Assembly: GCA_017854535.1 (NCBI GenBank)
Contig: JAFMHL010000014.1
Coordinates: 1 to 64,000 of the forward strand
Origin: Nitratireductor sp.
GTDB lineage: Bacteria; Pseudomonadota; Alphaproteobacteria; Rhizobiales; Rhizobiaceae
DNA: 64,000 nt
Reading direction: 5' to 3'
The notes beneath the pieces are model-generated. The model searched no databases. It was not told the origin of the DNA and was given only the letters and a program-made list of their open reading frames with translations. Below are positions 1 through 9,707 of this stretch, in pieces; positions within the stretch are counted from its first letter, which is position 1, and every line of letters starts with the position of its first letter. The position numbers were made by a program, and so were the translations under genes.

Positions 1-260
1 ATCCGAATGAATCACAGATGACTGATATCACTCAATTAGTTTCGGGTTGGACACTCAGGTAATATTGATTTATCCAAATATAGTGAGACTACTTTTTCAG
101 CACTAGATAGTTTTCTTATAACTGAAACTTTTCAGGTTAATCCATTAATGATGTCGGGTGCCCCCGCCGATTGGCTAAGGTTGCATAGGATGACCTTTTT
201 TGGGTTCGATTTTTATTGCGAATGTAAGAGGCTTCCGAATTAGAAAGCTTTATTCAAATT

Positions 261-348
261 TAGTCATCCTCGGGCTTGTCCCGAGGAATCAGATAGATAC
301 AAATACACATAGAATGCTGTGTCCTCGGGACAAGCCCGAGGATGACTA
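261..348. repeat. 27-bp perfect inverted repeat with nested palindromes
   Basis: The 27 bases at 261-287 are the exact reverse complement of 322-348, separated by 34 bases. Each arm is itself a short palindrome (CCTCGGG, 5-base spacer, CCCGAGG), so either arm can fold alone or both can form one long hairpin. This is the look of a REP-like intergenic palindrome of alphaproteobacteria. A degenerate relative occurs at 1441-1463, on the other side of the GST gene. Apart from this element, no gene, RNA or promoter could be recognised in 1-402. Confidence 0.85.
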
Positions 349-402
349 GTTGAGCGGACCAAGGATGACTAATTAGAGATTTGATGAATTTAAGGAACCA
401 AC

Positions 403-1413
403 ATGACCAATGAATTCCCGCCTGAAAAAAACCTTCCTTCTGGCTACAAACCTAAGAAAGTTTGGAAGTGGAAAAAGGGTAATGGCGGACGCTTTGCCAA
501 TATCAACCGCCCGATTTCTGGCGCTACATCTAAAAAAGATTTGCCCGTTGGCAAGCATCCCCTGCAGCTGTATTCGCTGGCAACGCCCAATGGCGTAAAA
601 GTCACGATCATGCTGGAGGAGCTGCTGGCGCTTGGACATAAGGGCGCTGAATATGATGCCTGGTTGGTGAATATAGGGACGGGCGATCAATTCACCTCCG
701 GCTTTGTGGGCGCTAATCCGAATTCGAAAATTCCAGCGCTAATGGATCATTCCGCAAAAGGTAAAAAGAAAAAGCCTCAGCGGGTTTTTGAATCTGCCTC
801 GATCCTTTTATATCTGGCCGAGAAATTTGGGGCGTTCCTTCCCAAAGACCCAGCCGCGCGCACGGAAGCCATGAACTGGCTTTTCTGGCAGATGGGGTCC
901 GCGCCTTATCTCGGTGGTGGTTTTGGTCATTTTTATGCCTATGCGCCGATGAAAATTGAATATGCGATTGATCGCTTTTCCATGGAAATCAAACGCCAGA
1001 TGGATGTGTTGGATCAGCATCTTGCCAAGAATAAATATATGGCCGGCAAGGAATACTCGATTGCTGATATCGCCATCTGGCCTTGGTATGGCCTTCTAGC
1101 TCAAGGCAAGATTTACAATGATTCGGGAGCCTATCTGGAGGTTGACGGGTACAAAAATGTGCAACGCTGGCAGAAGCTGATCGCCAAACGTAAAGCCGTT
1201 AAGCGCGGGCGCATGGTCAATCGTGCGTTTGGTGATCCTACGGAGCAGTTGCGTGAACGTCATGATGCGGGTGATTTCAAAACCAAGACGCAGGATAAAT
1301 TGGATGCTTTGGCTGCAAAAGAAAAAGCAGCGCCAAAGAAAGCAGCAAAGAAATCTGCGTCTAAGAAGAAAACAGTGAAAAAGACTGTAAAAAAAGCGGC
1401 GAAGAAGAAGTGA
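403..1413 (+). CDS. yghU: Glutathione S-transferase family protein, YghU-type, with Lys/Ala-rich tail
   Basis: The protein (336 aa) belongs to the YghU/nu-class glutathione S-transferases, cytosolic enzymes with disulfide-bond reductase and peroxide-reducing activity on glutathione. Diagnostic stretches are visible: INRPISGAT and LPVGKHPLQLYSLATPNG near residues 35-65, VTIMLEELLALG, NPNSKIPALMDH, and FESASILLYLAEKFG of the thioredoxin-like half. The helical half carries FGHFYAYAPMKIEYAIDRF. The E. coli protein is about 288 aa; here the last 45 or so residues form an extra tail of Lys, Ala and Ser resembling histone H1-like tails. The ATG has an AAGGAA ribosome site about 5 bases upstream. The gene stands alone between two palindromic repeats. 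The family call is firm; the role of the tail is unknown. Confidence 0.9.
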   Translation: MTNEFPPEKNLPSGYKPKKVWKWKKGNGGRFANINRPISGATSKKDLPVGKHPLQLYSLATPNGVKVTIMLEELLALGHKGAEYDAWLVNIGTGDQFTSGFVGANPNSKIPALMDHSAKGKKKKPQRVFESASILLYLAEKFGAFLPKDPAARTEAMNWLFWQMGSAPYLGGGFGHFYAYAPMKIEYAIDRFSMEIKRQMDVLDQHLAKNKYMAGKEYSIADIAIWPWYGLLAQGKIYNDSGAYLEVDGYKNVQRWQKLIAKRKAVKRGRMVNRAFGDPTEQLRERHDAGDFKTKTQDKLDALAAKEKAAPKKAAKKSASKKKTVKKTVKKAAKKK

Positions 1414-1440
1414 TGCTTATTCGTATTTTTGAAAAACAAC

Positions 1441-1463
1441 TCCTCGGGTTTTGCCCGGGGATG
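1441..1463. repeat. Degenerate copy of the CCTCGGG palindrome
   Basis: The 23 bases read like one arm of the 261-287 element, with about four differences (TCCTCGGG, TTTTG, CCCGGGGATG). It lies just after the yghU stop and before the start chosen for the next gene. Confidence 0.5.
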
Positions 1464-1482
1464 GTGCGCGGGGGATATCACC

Positions 1483-1857
1483 ATGGCACTGCCTGAAATG
1501 ACAAAGCATAAGGGGTTTCCCTCTGGCATGCCGGGAACAGGTTTCCAATTTACCCTTCGCCGGGCGAACCCAAAAGGTGCAACGAAGATCATCGAGCGCA
1601 AGCGTTATCCAGATCGCGCTGCACCAGACCGGATGGCCGATGCTGCATTTTTACACTCGCTTTGGCATCATTTTGGCGATGAGCCGTTTGAGCGTGGCAA
1701 TCTCGATGCGGGGCGTATTTCATGGCTGTTTAACCGTGAGTTGGTTCGAGCAGAAAACCCCTTTGATCCGGAAAGTTATCAGGCAATGCTTGCGATTGAT
1801 GAGCGGGTGGCACGACAGTCCATGCCTGAAGCATTTGAGGATGTTTTTGAGATATAG
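1483..1857 (+). CDS. Hypothetical protein
   Basis: This is a 124-residue soluble protein that I do not recognise. The start at 1483 (MALPEMTKHKG) is preferred because a GGGGGAT sequence lies about 6 bases upstream, and because a longer frame back to 1429 would run through the palindromic repeat at 1441-1463. The protein has a basic N-terminal third (RRANPKGATKIIERKRYPDR), then an acidic helical part ending EAFEDVFEI. There is no signal peptide or membrane segment. It may be transcribed with the small membrane protein downstream. Confidence 0.5.
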   Translation: MALPEMTKHKGFPSGMPGTGFQFTLRRANPKGATKIIERKRYPDRAAPDRMADAAFLHSLWHHFGDEPFERGNLDAGRISWLFNRELVRAENPFDPESYQAMLAIDERVARQSMPEAFEDVFEI

Positions 1858-1944
1858 AGGCATTGATCGAGATCATGGCGCATTATGTTCAAAGGTGTGA
1901 AGATTGAGCGTTTGCAAGATGGTTCAGATTGGAGGGTTTGGGCA

Positions 1945-2280
1945 ATGGATCAGAAAAAATCTGATAAGCCTGAAAACGGCTATAAAATTCCGCCTAAGAA
2001 AATGACTGATGAAAAACGCCGGGAGTTGGAAGCGCAGCACTGGTCGTGGATAAAATATATCGTGATTTGCGCTTTTGTTGGCGGGGCAATTGGTGTGATT
2101 ACTGTTTGGTTGATCCTGACCTTTGACATTGGCGAATTGGGGGGCATGGTTGCCCGTTCCAGTCACCGATTGGCGGTTACGGCGCTTTTGGCGGCCGGGT
2201 TCGCATCCACCTTTGGTATGATCGCCATGGGCGTAGGGATTATGATACGGTCTGGCATGACCGGGGAGAAGGACAAGTAA
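1945..2280 (+). CDS. Small two-span membrane protein upstream of pccA
   Basis: The start is placed at 1945 because a GGAGGG ribosome site lies at 1931-1936; an upstream start at 1885 is possible. The 111-residue product has a charged, lysine-rich N-terminus (about residues 1-35) and two hydrophobic helices (about 38-60 and 76-98), ending in a charged tail. The stop codon overlaps the pccA start by one base, so the two genes are translationally coupled. The family is not recognised. Position suggests a membrane protein co-expressed with propionyl-CoA carboxylase, but no function can be inferred from sequence. Confidence 0.65.
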   Translation: MDQKKSDKPENGYKIPPKKMTDEKRRELEAQHWSWIKYIVICAFVGGAIGVITVWLILTFDIGELGGMVARSSHRLAVTALLAAGFASTFGMIAMGVGIMIRSGMTGEKDK

Positions 2281-4286
2281 TGTTCAAGAAAATACTGATT
2301 GCCAATCGCGGTGAAATCGCCTGTCGCGTCATCAAGACTGCGCGCAAAATGGGGATCAAAACGGTCGCGGTTTATTCCGATGCGGACCGTGAAGCCTTGC
2401 ATGTGAAGATGGCCGATGAGGCCATTCATATTGGCCCGCCAGCTGCTTCTGAATCTTATATCGTCATCGACAAGATCATGGCTGCCATTAAGCAAAGCGG
2501 CGCTGAGGCTGTTCATCCCGGTTATGGTTTTCTGTCCGAAAACTCGAAATTCGCTCAAGCTTTGCAAAAAGCTAACGTGGCCTTCATTGGTCCGCCAGTA
2601 GGCGCGATTGAAGCCATGGGTGACAAGATAACCTCAAAAAAATTGGCGCAGGAAGCGGGTGTTTCAACTGTGCCCGGTCATATGGGCCTGATTGCCGATG
2701 CTGATGAAGCGATAAAGATTTCCAAGGAAATCGGTTATCCGGTTATGATTAAGGCATCTGCTGGCGGTGGCGGCAAGGGTATGCGCATTGCCCATAATGA
2801 CAAGGAAGCGCGCGAAGGTTTTCAGTCGTCAAAGAATGAAGCGAAAAACTCCTTTGGTGATGATCGAATTTTCATCGAAAAATTTGTGACGCAGCCACGC
2901 CATATTGAAATTCAGGTGCTGGGTGATAGCCATGGCAATTGTATCTATTTGGGCGAACGGGAATGTTCGATCCAGCGACGAAACCAGAAAGTGATTGAGG
3001 AGGCGCCATCTTCTTTTCTGGATGAAAAAACTCGCAAGGCAATGGGTGAGCAAGCGGTTGCTCTGGCCAAAGCGGTCGATTATTCGTCTGCAGGAACAGT
3101 CGAGTTTATTGTCGATGGTGACCGGAATTTTTATTTCCTAGAAATGAATACCCGCTTGCAAGTGGAGCATCCGGTAACGGAGTTGATCACGGGCATTGAT
3201 CTTGTGGAGCAGATGATCCGTGTGGCCTATGGTGAAAAACTTTCGATCAAGCAAAGCGATATAAAGCTCAATGGCTGGGCGATTGAGTCGCGGTTATATG
3301 CGGAGGACCCATACCGCAACTTCCTTCCATCGATTGGCCGCTTGGTTCGCTATCGCCCGCCGCAAGAAGGTGAGACGGAAGCAGGTACAATCATTCGCAA
3401 TGATACGGGCGTCTTTGAAGGCGGCGAGATTTCGATGTTCTATGATCCTATGATAGCCAAACTCTGTACTTGGGGCAAGGATCGGGCGACAGCGATTACA
3501 GCTATGGCCGATGCACTAGACAGTTTCGAAGTGGATGGCATTGGGCATAATTTGCCGTTTTTGTCAGCGGTGATGGATCATGAACGCTTCAAGTCCGGCA
3601 ATATCACGACAGCGTTTATAGAAGAAGAATATCCAGATGGATTCGGTAGCGTAACGTTATCGAAAGCCGCCATGAGTGACCTTTCTGCGATTGCCTGTGC
3701 TTGTAATTTTATTCACCATCAACGGGCAACGCGGATCACAGGTGCTATGGAAAACCATCGTCGGGTCGTTAGCCGTGATTGGGTTATTCAGTCCAATGGC
3801 TATCAATTTGCCATGGGTATCGAGCGCGATGGGCAAAATTTCATTGTCACCCATGAAGGCGGCAAGCTTATTGAGGTTTCTTTGCAAGGCTGGACACCGG
3901 GCGATTTACTGATCAATGGGTTAGCAGATGGTCGCAGCCTGCAGGTAAAAGTTGAGCGCAAAACCCAGGGTTATCGTCTGCGCTATCGCGGTGCGGACAT
4001 GCGCTTTCATTGTCGCTCGCCGCGTGAGGCTTTTCTTTCCGGTTTCATGTTGGAGAAAGTTCCACCTGATACGTCGAAGTTTTTGCTATGTCCGATGCCG
4101 GGTCTGGTTGTTTCGATCAGTGTTTCTGAAGGTGATAGTGTGGAAGAGGGCCAGGCACTTGCTTCTGTCGAAGCCATGAAAATGGAGAATATTCTGCGCG
4201 CGGAAAAGAAAGGTGTGATCGGTAAGATCAATGCAAAGGCCGGAGACAGTCTTGCCGTTGATGAAGTGATTTTGGAGTTTGCTTGA
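2280..4286 (+). CDS. pccA: Propionyl-CoA carboxylase, biotin carboxylase/biotin carrier subunit
   Basis: The 668-residue protein has the full alpha-subunit architecture of acyl-CoA carboxylases. The N-terminal biotin carboxylase domain starts [16 protein letters not shown]. The ATP-grasp has the Gly-rich loop [14 protein letters not shown], and the catalytic region contains [12 protein letters not shown]. After a linker/BT domain comes the C-terminal biotinyl domain with EAMKMEN, where K634 is the biotin acceptor. It carboxylates propionyl-CoA to methylmalonyl-CoA together with PccB, which is not in this window. The stop overlaps the start of methylmalonyl-CoA mutase (TGATG), consistent with the next step of the same pathway. 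Acetyl- or methylcrotonyl-CoA carboxylase is less likely given that neighbour. Confidence 0.92.
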   Translation: MFKKILIANRGEIACRVIKTARKMGIKTVAVYSDADREALHVKMADEAIHIGPPAASESYIVIDKIMAAIKQSGAEAVHPGYGFLSENSKFAQALQKANVAFIGPPVGAIEAMGDKITSKKLAQEAGVSTVPGHMGLIADADEAIKISKEIGYPVMIKASAGGGGKGMRIAHNDKEAREGFQSSKNEAKNSFGDDRIFIEKFVTQPRHIEIQVLGDSHGNCIYLGERECSIQRRNQKVIEEAPSSFLDEKTRKAMGEQAVALAKAVDYSSAGTVEFIVDGDRNFYFLEMNTRLQVEHPVTELITGIDLVEQMIRVAYGEKLSIKQSDIKLNGWAIESRLYAEDPYRNFLPSIGRLVRYRPPQEGETEAGTIIRNDTGVFEGGEISMFYDPMIAKLCTWGKDRATAITAMADALDSFEVDGIGHNLPFLSAVMDHERFKSGNITTAFIEEEYPDGFGSVTLSKAAMSDLSAIACACNFIHHQRATRITGAMENHRRVVSRDWVIQSNGYQFAMGIERDGQNFIVTHEGGKLIEVSLQGWTPGDLLINGLADGRSLQVKVERKTQGYRLRYRGADMRFHCRSPREAFLSGFMLEKVPPDTSKFLLCPMPGLVVSISVSEGDSVEEGQALASVEAMKMENILRAEKKGVIGKINAKAGDSLAVDEVILEFA

Positions 4287-6415
4287 TGACCAAAACACCC
4301 AATGACTGGCTCGATCTTGCCACCAAGGAAAACAAGGGCAAGGCTCCGTCCGATTGGCAGACCGATGAAGGCATAGCCGTCAAGCCGCTTTACACCAAGG
4401 CTGATTTGGAAGCCATGGGGCATCTTGAAAATCTCCCTGGCTTTTCGCCTTTTGTGCGTGGGCCGAAAGCAACGATGTATACAGGTCGCCCCTGGACGAT
4501 CCGCCAATATGCAGGGTTTTCAACGGCTGAAGAATCGAACAGATTTTACCGCAAGGCGCTAGCCGCTGGACAGCAGGGCGTGTCGGTTGCTTTCGATCTG
4601 GCGACCCATCGAGGCTATGACAGCGACCACCCACGGGTGACGGGTGATGTGGGCAAGGCTGGCGTGGCGATTGATAGCGTTGAGGATATGAAAATCCTTT
4701 TCGATGGGATTCCACTTAAGGACATATCCGTATCCATGACCATGAATGGTGCGGTGATCCCTATTCTTGCTTCGTTTATTGTGGCTGGCGAAGAGCAGGG
4801 TTGCACAAGGGCGGCACTCTCCGGCACGATCCAGAATGATATTCTCAAAGAGTTTATGGTTCGCAATACCTATATTTATCCGCCGGAGCCTTCGATGCGC
4901 ATCGTGGCGGATATCATTGAATATACCGCAAAAGAAATGCCAAAATTCAATTCGATTTCAATTTCCGGCTATCACATGCAGGAGGCTGGCGCGACGCTGG
5001 TGCAGGAGCTTGCCTATACATTGGCTGATGGCCGCGAATATGTTCGCGTAGCGATTGCCAAGGGGATGGATGTAGATGCTTTCGCAGGACGGCTCTCCTT
5101 CTTTTTCGCAATTGGCATGAACTTTTTTATGGAGGCTGCCAAACTTCGCGCTGCGCGGCTTTTATGGGCGCGGATTATGAAAGATTTTGGTGCGTCTGAG
5201 CGCAGCCAGATGCTTAGAACTCATTGCCAAACCTCCGGCGTTTCCCTTCAAGAGCAGGACCCTTACAACAATGTCGTTCGTACTGCTTTCGAAGCCATGA
5301 GCGCGGTCTTGGGTGGTACGCAATCTCTGCATACTAATTCCTTTGATGAAGCAATTGCATTGCCGACGGAGTTTTCTGCTCGTATTGCCCGCAATACCCA
5401 ATTGATCCTTCAGCATGAAACCGGCGTGACGAAAGTCGTCGATCCGCTCGCGGGTTCTTATTATGTTGAAAGTCTGACCCAGCAATTGGCTGATGAAGCC
5501 TGGAAGCTGATGGAAGAAGTTGAAAGTATCGGCGGGATGACAAAAGCCGTTGAAGACGGCTTGCCGAAGCGGCGCATCGAAGAAGCGGCAACGCGGAAAC
5601 AGGCTGGCATCGACAAAGGCGACACAGTGATTGTTGGCGTTAATAAATATCGGCTGGAAACTGAGGATGACATCGACATTTTGCAAATCGATAATACGGC
5701 TGTGCGTAAGTCTCAGATTGAGCGGCTTGAGCGGACGCGGAAGCAACGTGATCCGAAGGCGTGTGAGGCTGCTTTGAAAGCGCTGGAAAATTTGGCAGAA
5801 TCCGGCAAAGGGAATATTCTTGAAGCGGCTGTTGTGGCAGCTCGGGCAAGAGCCAGTGTTGGCGAAATTTCCGATGCCTTGGAAAAAGCCTTTGCCCGTC
5901 ACAAGGCCGTGCCGAATGTTGTGTCTGGTGTTTATGCCGAAGCCTATGGCGATGATCCTGAATATAATACATTGGTGCAACGCTTAACTGATTTTGCCAA
6001 AAACCTTGGAGAGAAGCCTCGGTTGATGGTCGCGAAGCTTGGACAGGATGGCCATGACCGCGGGGCAAAAGTGATTGCTTCCGCCTTTGGGGATATCGGC
6101 TATGAGGTGATTGCAGGTGAATTGTTCGAAACACCGGCAGAAGCAGCACAATCTGCGATCAATCACAAGGTTCATGTTATAGGAGCATCTTCACTGGCGG
6201 CGGGACATAAAACCCTTTTGCCCGAACTGGTCGCAGAATTGAAGAAACGTGGTGCTGAGAATATCGTCGTTATCACAGGTGGGGTTATTCCGCGTCAGGA
6301 TTATGATTATCTCAAAGAACGTGGCGTTGCGGCCATCTTTGGTCCAGGCACGAATGTATTGGAAGCAGCGCGCGGAGTTCTAGACCTGATTGAAGGCAAA
6401 TTGAGCAATCGATAG
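4286..6415 (+). CDS. scpA: Methylmalonyl-CoA mutase
   Basis: The 709-residue protein is a full-length adenosylcobalamin-dependent mutase converting (R)-methylmalonyl-CoA to succinyl-CoA. The N-terminal TIM-barrel contains [35 protein letters not shown] and the region [10 protein letters not shown]. The C-terminal B12 domain has the DxHxxG motif in [20 protein letters not shown], the lower-ligand His being about residue 590, followed by GASSLAAGH and IPRQDYD. The ATG at 4286 shares a base with the pccA stop. The gene is also named mcmA or bhbA in related genomes. No MeaB/ArgK chaperone gene or epimerase is visible in the window. Confidence 0.95.
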   Translation: MTKTPNDWLDLATKENKGKAPSDWQTDEGIAVKPLYTKADLEAMGHLENLPGFSPFVRGPKATMYTGRPWTIRQYAGFSTAEESNRFYRKALAAGQQGVSVAFDLATHRGYDSDHPRVTGDVGKAGVAIDSVEDMKILFDGIPLKDISVSMTMNGAVIPILASFIVAGEEQGCTRAALSGTIQNDILKEFMVRNTYIYPPEPSMRIVADIIEYTAKEMPKFNSISISGYHMQEAGATLVQELAYTLADGREYVRVAIAKGMDVDAFAGRLSFFFAIGMNFFMEAAKLRAARLLWARIMKDFGASERSQMLRTHCQTSGVSLQEQDPYNNVVRTAFEAMSAVLGGTQSLHTNSFDEAIALPTEFSARIARNTQLILQHETGVTKVVDPLAGSYYVESLTQQLADEAWKLMEEVESIGGMTKAVEDGLPKRRIEEAATRKQAGIDKGDTVIVGVNKYRLETEDDIDILQIDNTAVRKSQIERLERTRKQRDPKACEAALKALENLAESGKGNILEAAVVAARARASVGEISDALEKAFARHKAVPNVVSGVYAEAYGDDPEYNTLVQRLTDFAKNLGEKPRLMVAKLGQDGHDRGAKVIASAFGDIGYEVIAGELFETPAEAAQSAINHKVHVIGASSLAAGHKTLLPELVAELKKRGAENIVVITGGVIPRQDYDYLKERGVAAIFGPGTNVLEAARGVLDLIEGKLSNR

Positions 6416-6719
6416 TCATTACAAAGTGTAACTTTTTCGTCTTCGAGAATTTTGCCCAAAGTAAAAATCTTGAAGCTTCGATAGGCTTCAACATAATACG
6501 GATCTTTGCGGATTAGTTGCTCTATCTCAGTCTTTGTATTGGCTTCCACGATCCAAAGTGCGCCGCAAAATCAGCAGCGATATCGGGCTTCAATCCACCG
6601 CCAATCAATAATTCGCGGTGAGCTTTTGCATAGATAATGTGTGCATCTCGCCTTTTCTTGTCTGCTCTGATTTTAAGCATTACTGGTTTGTCTTCAAACA
6701 ATACAACCCATCTAACCAT
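6416..6719 (-). pseudogene. YciI-like protein, frameshifted
   Basis: Reading from 6719 leftward gives MVRWVVLFEDKPVMLKIRAD, then AHRELLIGGGLKPDIAADF, the opening of a YciI/YCII-family protein. The frame then fails. In the next frame the family-typical GALWIVEANTKTEIEQLI and KDPYYVEAYRSFKIFTLG follow directly. Adding one base to the short GC run at 6561-6567 (reading GGCGGC instead of GCGGC) would join the two. The second frame has no stop until 6307, so it overlaps the 3' end of the mutase gene; the true original end is uncertain. It may be a pseudogene or a sequencing error. Confidence 0.7.
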
Positions 6720-6941
6720 CTGGGTCTCCTTTAGTCGAAAGCTGACGCGGTGGCAGTTTTTCGATTAGTCCCAACTTGGGACATCAACTAGTTCCAGCAA
6801 ATTTTAATTTTTGACCAAAAGATAAAATTATTATTCAGAGCCAAGGTGACAAGCCTTCGAATATATGGTTGTTTCATCCCAGAGATTGTCCAGATCAGCT
6901 CTTTGGCATCTGACAATCAGTTTTGACTAGGAGGATTTCTA

Positions 6942-8531
6942 ATGAAAATGAGAACACTAATTGCTGCTGGATTTGCTGCCCTTATGGCAACCAGCGTTCA
7001 GGCCAAGACATTGGTCTATTGTTCGGAAGGTTCGCCTGAAGGTTTTGACCCTGCGCTTTATACTGCGGGCACAACTTTCAACGCGTCTTCACGTCCTGTC
7101 TATAACCGCCTTGTTGAATTTGAGCGTGGCACCACCAAGACCATTCCTGGTCTTGCAGAAAGCTGGACTGTTTCTGATGACGGTTTGGAATATACGTTCA
7201 AGCTTCGTGCTGGCGTAAAATTCCACTCTACAGACTTCTTCACACCAACACGCGATTTCAACGCCGATGACGTGCTGTTCACCTTTGATCGTCAGCGCAA
7301 AGAAGATGATCCTTGGCACAAATATGTTGAAGGCACTGCTTGGGAATATTTCAACGGCATGGATATGCCGGCCTTGATCAAGGATATCGTCAAAGTTGAC
7401 GATATGACTGTGAAGTTTATTTTGAACAAGCCAGAATCGCCAACTGTTGCAAATCTTGCGATGGACTTTGCGTCTATCGTGTCAAAAGAATATGCGGATA
7501 AATTGGCTGCTGATGGCAAACAATCTGATTTGAACCAAGCGCCAGTTGGCACGGGTCCATTCCAGTTTGTAGCATATCAAAAAGATGCGGTTATCCGCTA
7601 TAAAGCCAATGGCGATTATTGGGGTGGAAAGCAACCGATTGATGACCTGGTCTTTGCGATTACCACGGATAACTCTGTGCGTATGCAGAAGCTGAAGGCT
7701 GGTGAGTGCCATGTTGCTCCTTATCCAAACCCAGCTGATCTTGCTGATCTTAAGGCAGATGCAAATCTGACTGTGATGGAAGCAGAGGGCCTTAATGTGG
7801 GTTATCTGGCCTACAACACGAAAGTAGCGCCTTATGATAATGCAAAAGTTCGCAAAGCTCTGAACATGGCGATCAACAAACAGGCTATCTTGGATGCTGT
7901 GTTTGAAGGTGCTGGTGCGGCTGCGAAAAACCCGATCCCACCAACAATGTGGTCTTATGATCAATCAACTGTTGACGATGCCTACGATCCAACTGCCGCG
8001 AAGGCTGCGTTGGAAGCAGAAGGCGTTACAGGATTGAAGATGAAAATCTGGGCTATGCCAGTTGCTCGTCCATATAACCCTAATGCACGCCGAATGGCTG
8101 AGTTGCTACAGGCTGACTATGCAGCGATTGGTGTTGAAGTGGAAATCGTTTCCTATGAGTGGGGCGAGTATCTGAAGCTATCAAAAGCTGAAGACCGCGA
8201 CGGCGCTGTGCTACTTGGCTGGACTGGTGATAATGGCGATCCGGATAACTTCCTGTCAGTATTGCTGTCATGTTCTTCTGTTGGTGGTTCAAACCGTGCA
8301 CAGTGGTGTAACCCTGAGTTTGACGAATTGGTGAATAAAGCTAAGCAGGTTTCTGATCAGTCTGAACGCACCAAGCTTTATGAGCAGGCACAAGTTGTTT
8401 TCAAACGCGAAGCTCCTTGGGCAACAATCGCTCACTCTGTGGTGTTTATGCCAATGTCCAAAAAGGTCACTGGCTACAAAATGGACCCATTGGGTTCACA
8501 CCGTTTTGACGGTGTTGATATCGTTGAGTAA
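6942..8531 (+). CDS. dppA: Dipeptide/oligopeptide ABC transporter, periplasmic binding protein
   Basis: The 529-residue protein is a family 5 extracellular solute-binding protein. It has a Sec signal peptide of about 22 residues (MKMRTLIAAGFAALMATSVQA). Family signatures include VYCSEGSPEGFDPALYTAG at the mature N-terminus, YNRLVEFE, LAESWTVSDDGLEYTFKLR and GTGPFQFVAYQKDAVIRY. A late cysteine pair occurs in LLSCSSVGGSNRAQWCNPEFD, as in DppA of enterobacteria. An AGGAGGAT ribosome site precedes the ATG. It is the first gene of a transporter operon (M24 peptidase, dppB, dppC, dppD, dppF) and delivers peptides to the permease. Haem or delta-aminolevulinate uptake is also known for this family and cannot be excluded. 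Confidence 0.9.
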   Translation: MKMRTLIAAGFAALMATSVQAKTLVYCSEGSPEGFDPALYTAGTTFNASSRPVYNRLVEFERGTTKTIPGLAESWTVSDDGLEYTFKLRAGVKFHSTDFFTPTRDFNADDVLFTFDRQRKEDDPWHKYVEGTAWEYFNGMDMPALIKDIVKVDDMTVKFILNKPESPTVANLAMDFASIVSKEYADKLAADGKQSDLNQAPVGTGPFQFVAYQKDAVIRYKANGDYWGGKQPIDDLVFAITTDNSVRMQKLKAGECHVAPYPNPADLADLKADANLTVMEAEGLNVGYLAYNTKVAPYDNAKVRKALNMAINKQAILDAVFEGAGAAAKNPIPPTMWSYDQSTVDDAYDPTAAKAALEAEGVTGLKMKIWAMPVARPYNPNARRMAELLQADYAAIGVEVEIVSYEWGEYLKLSKAEDRDGAVLLGWTGDNGDPDNFLSVLLSCSSVGGSNRAQWCNPEFDELVNKAKQVSDQSERTKLYEQAQVVFKREAPWATIAHSVVFMPMSKKVTGYKMDPLGSHRFDGVDIVE

Positions 8532-8540
8532 ATAAACAAG

Positions 8541-8569
8541 GGCTCGGAGCGAAAATTTCCGGGCCTTTT
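8541..8569 (+). terminator. Intercistronic terminator-like hairpin after dppA
   Basis: The stem GGCTCGGA / TCCGGGCC (8541-8548 with 8558-8565, one G-U pair) is followed by TTTT. It lies between the binding-protein gene and the rest of the operon. Such hairpins commonly stabilise the binding-protein message and reduce expression of the downstream genes. Confidence 0.7.
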
Positions 8570-8597
8570 CTCATATTGAAAATGGTTGTTGGGTTTT

Positions 8598-9707
8598 ATG
8601 ACAGACACCAGACTTTCCCCTTTTATGGCTGTATTGAAAAGAACTGGACTGGATGCATTGGCATTTGTTCCGGGGCCAAATTTCAGACGCTTATTTTTAC
8701 GTGATTTCCATTTGATGGAGCGACCCTTGTTGGTTTTGGTGCCTGCAATTGGTGAGCCTGTGGCTATTGTTCCAAATCTTGAAATGGCGAGTTTTGAACC
8801 GATCAATTTTCCTGGATCTGTGTTCGACTGGCGCGATGAAGAAGGGTTCATGGGCGCCTTCAAAATGGCAAGTGAAGCCTTATCGCATTTGGGAAAAGGC
8901 AGCAAAATCGGCCTAGAAGCACAGCGCATGCGCGTGTTTGAACAAATGGCTTTGGCTGAGGTTTTCAAGGGCGCAGAATTTGTGGACGCACATCAGGATA
9001 TCTCCTCGCTTCGTCTTCTTAAATCGCCAAATGAAATTGCCAAACTTAAGAAGGCGATTGAAATTTCTGAAGCTGCATTGGAAGCAACGCTTCAACAGGT
9101 CAAAGTAGGCCAAACTGAAAAAGAAATTGAATCAATCCTGTTAAACGAATTGTTTTCGCACGGCGCTGACGGTTTGTCTTTTGATCCCATTGTAGCCGCG
9201 GGAGACAATTCCGCACAGCCGCATGCCAAAGCGCGCCCTGATTATAAAATTAAATCTGGCGATGCACTACTGATAGATTTCGGCGCAAGTTGGCTGGGAT
9301 ATAATGCAGATATAACTCGCACGTTTTTTGTGAAGGAAGTCTCAGAATTTGATCGTGCGTTTTATGAGACAGTGCTTGCTGCCAATGAACGCGGCAAGGC
9401 CGTTACAAAAGCTGGCGTTACTGCATCCGATGTAGATGACAATGTACAAAAGGTTTTAGAGGGCTCACAATTTGCCGAATTCCGCCGTCATAAAACAGGG
9501 CACGGGCTTGGGCTTGATGTGCATGAAGCACCGCAGATTATGCGCGGTAACCACACGAAACTTGAAACCGGTATGGTTTTCACTGTTGAGCCTGGACTCT
9601 ATCGCATGGGTGAATGCGGTGTTCGTATCGAAGATGATGTGGTTGTAACCGACACCGGAATGGAATGTTTGACGAGCTTTCCGCGAGAATTGCGGATCGT
9701 CGGCTGA
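8598..9707 (+). CDS. M24 family metallopeptidase, Xaa-Pro aminopeptidase-like
   Basis: The protein of about 369 residues has a creatinase-like N-terminal domain followed by a pita-bread M24 catalytic domain. Metal-ligand motifs are all present: the two aspartates in LIDFGASWLGYNADITRTF, His in KTGHGLGLDVHEAP, Glu in VFTVEPGLY, and Glu in GVRIEDDVVV. It should cleave the N-terminal residue before proline in peptides, or act as a dipeptidase, in the cytoplasm. The start at 8598 (MTDTRLSPF) follows two upstream TTG codons that are less likely. Its stop overlaps the dppB start (TGATG). A peptidase translationally coupled to the permease fits intracellular processing of imported proline peptides. 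Confidence 0.85.
   Translation: MTDTRLSPFMAVLKRTGLDALAFVPGPNFRRLFLRDFHLMERPLLVLVPAIGEPVAIVPNLEMASFEPINFPGSVFDWRDEEGFMGAFKMASEALSHLGKGSKIGLEAQRMRVFEQMALAEVFKGAEFVDAHQDISSLRLLKSPNEIAKLKKAIEISEAALEATLQQVKVGQTEKEIESILLNELFSHGADGLSFDPIVAAGDNSAQPHAKARPDYKIKSGDALLIDFGASWLGYNADITRTFFVKEVSEFDRAFYETVLAANERGKAVTKAGVTASDVDDNVQKVLEGSQFAEFRRHKTGHGLGLDVHEAPQIMRGNHTKLETGMVFTVEPGLYRMGECGVRIEDDVVVTDTGMECLTSFPRELRIVG

Noticed and set aside
1-260. Possible tRNA or gene end at the left edge
   Set aside because: No cloverleaf, frame or ribosome site could be found; the stretch looks like AT-rich intergenic DNA.
5162-5980. Long minus-strand open frame of 272 codons inside the mutase gene
   Set aside because: It is antisense to a well-conserved coding region, has no recognisable domain, and is explained by the codon pattern of the mutase.
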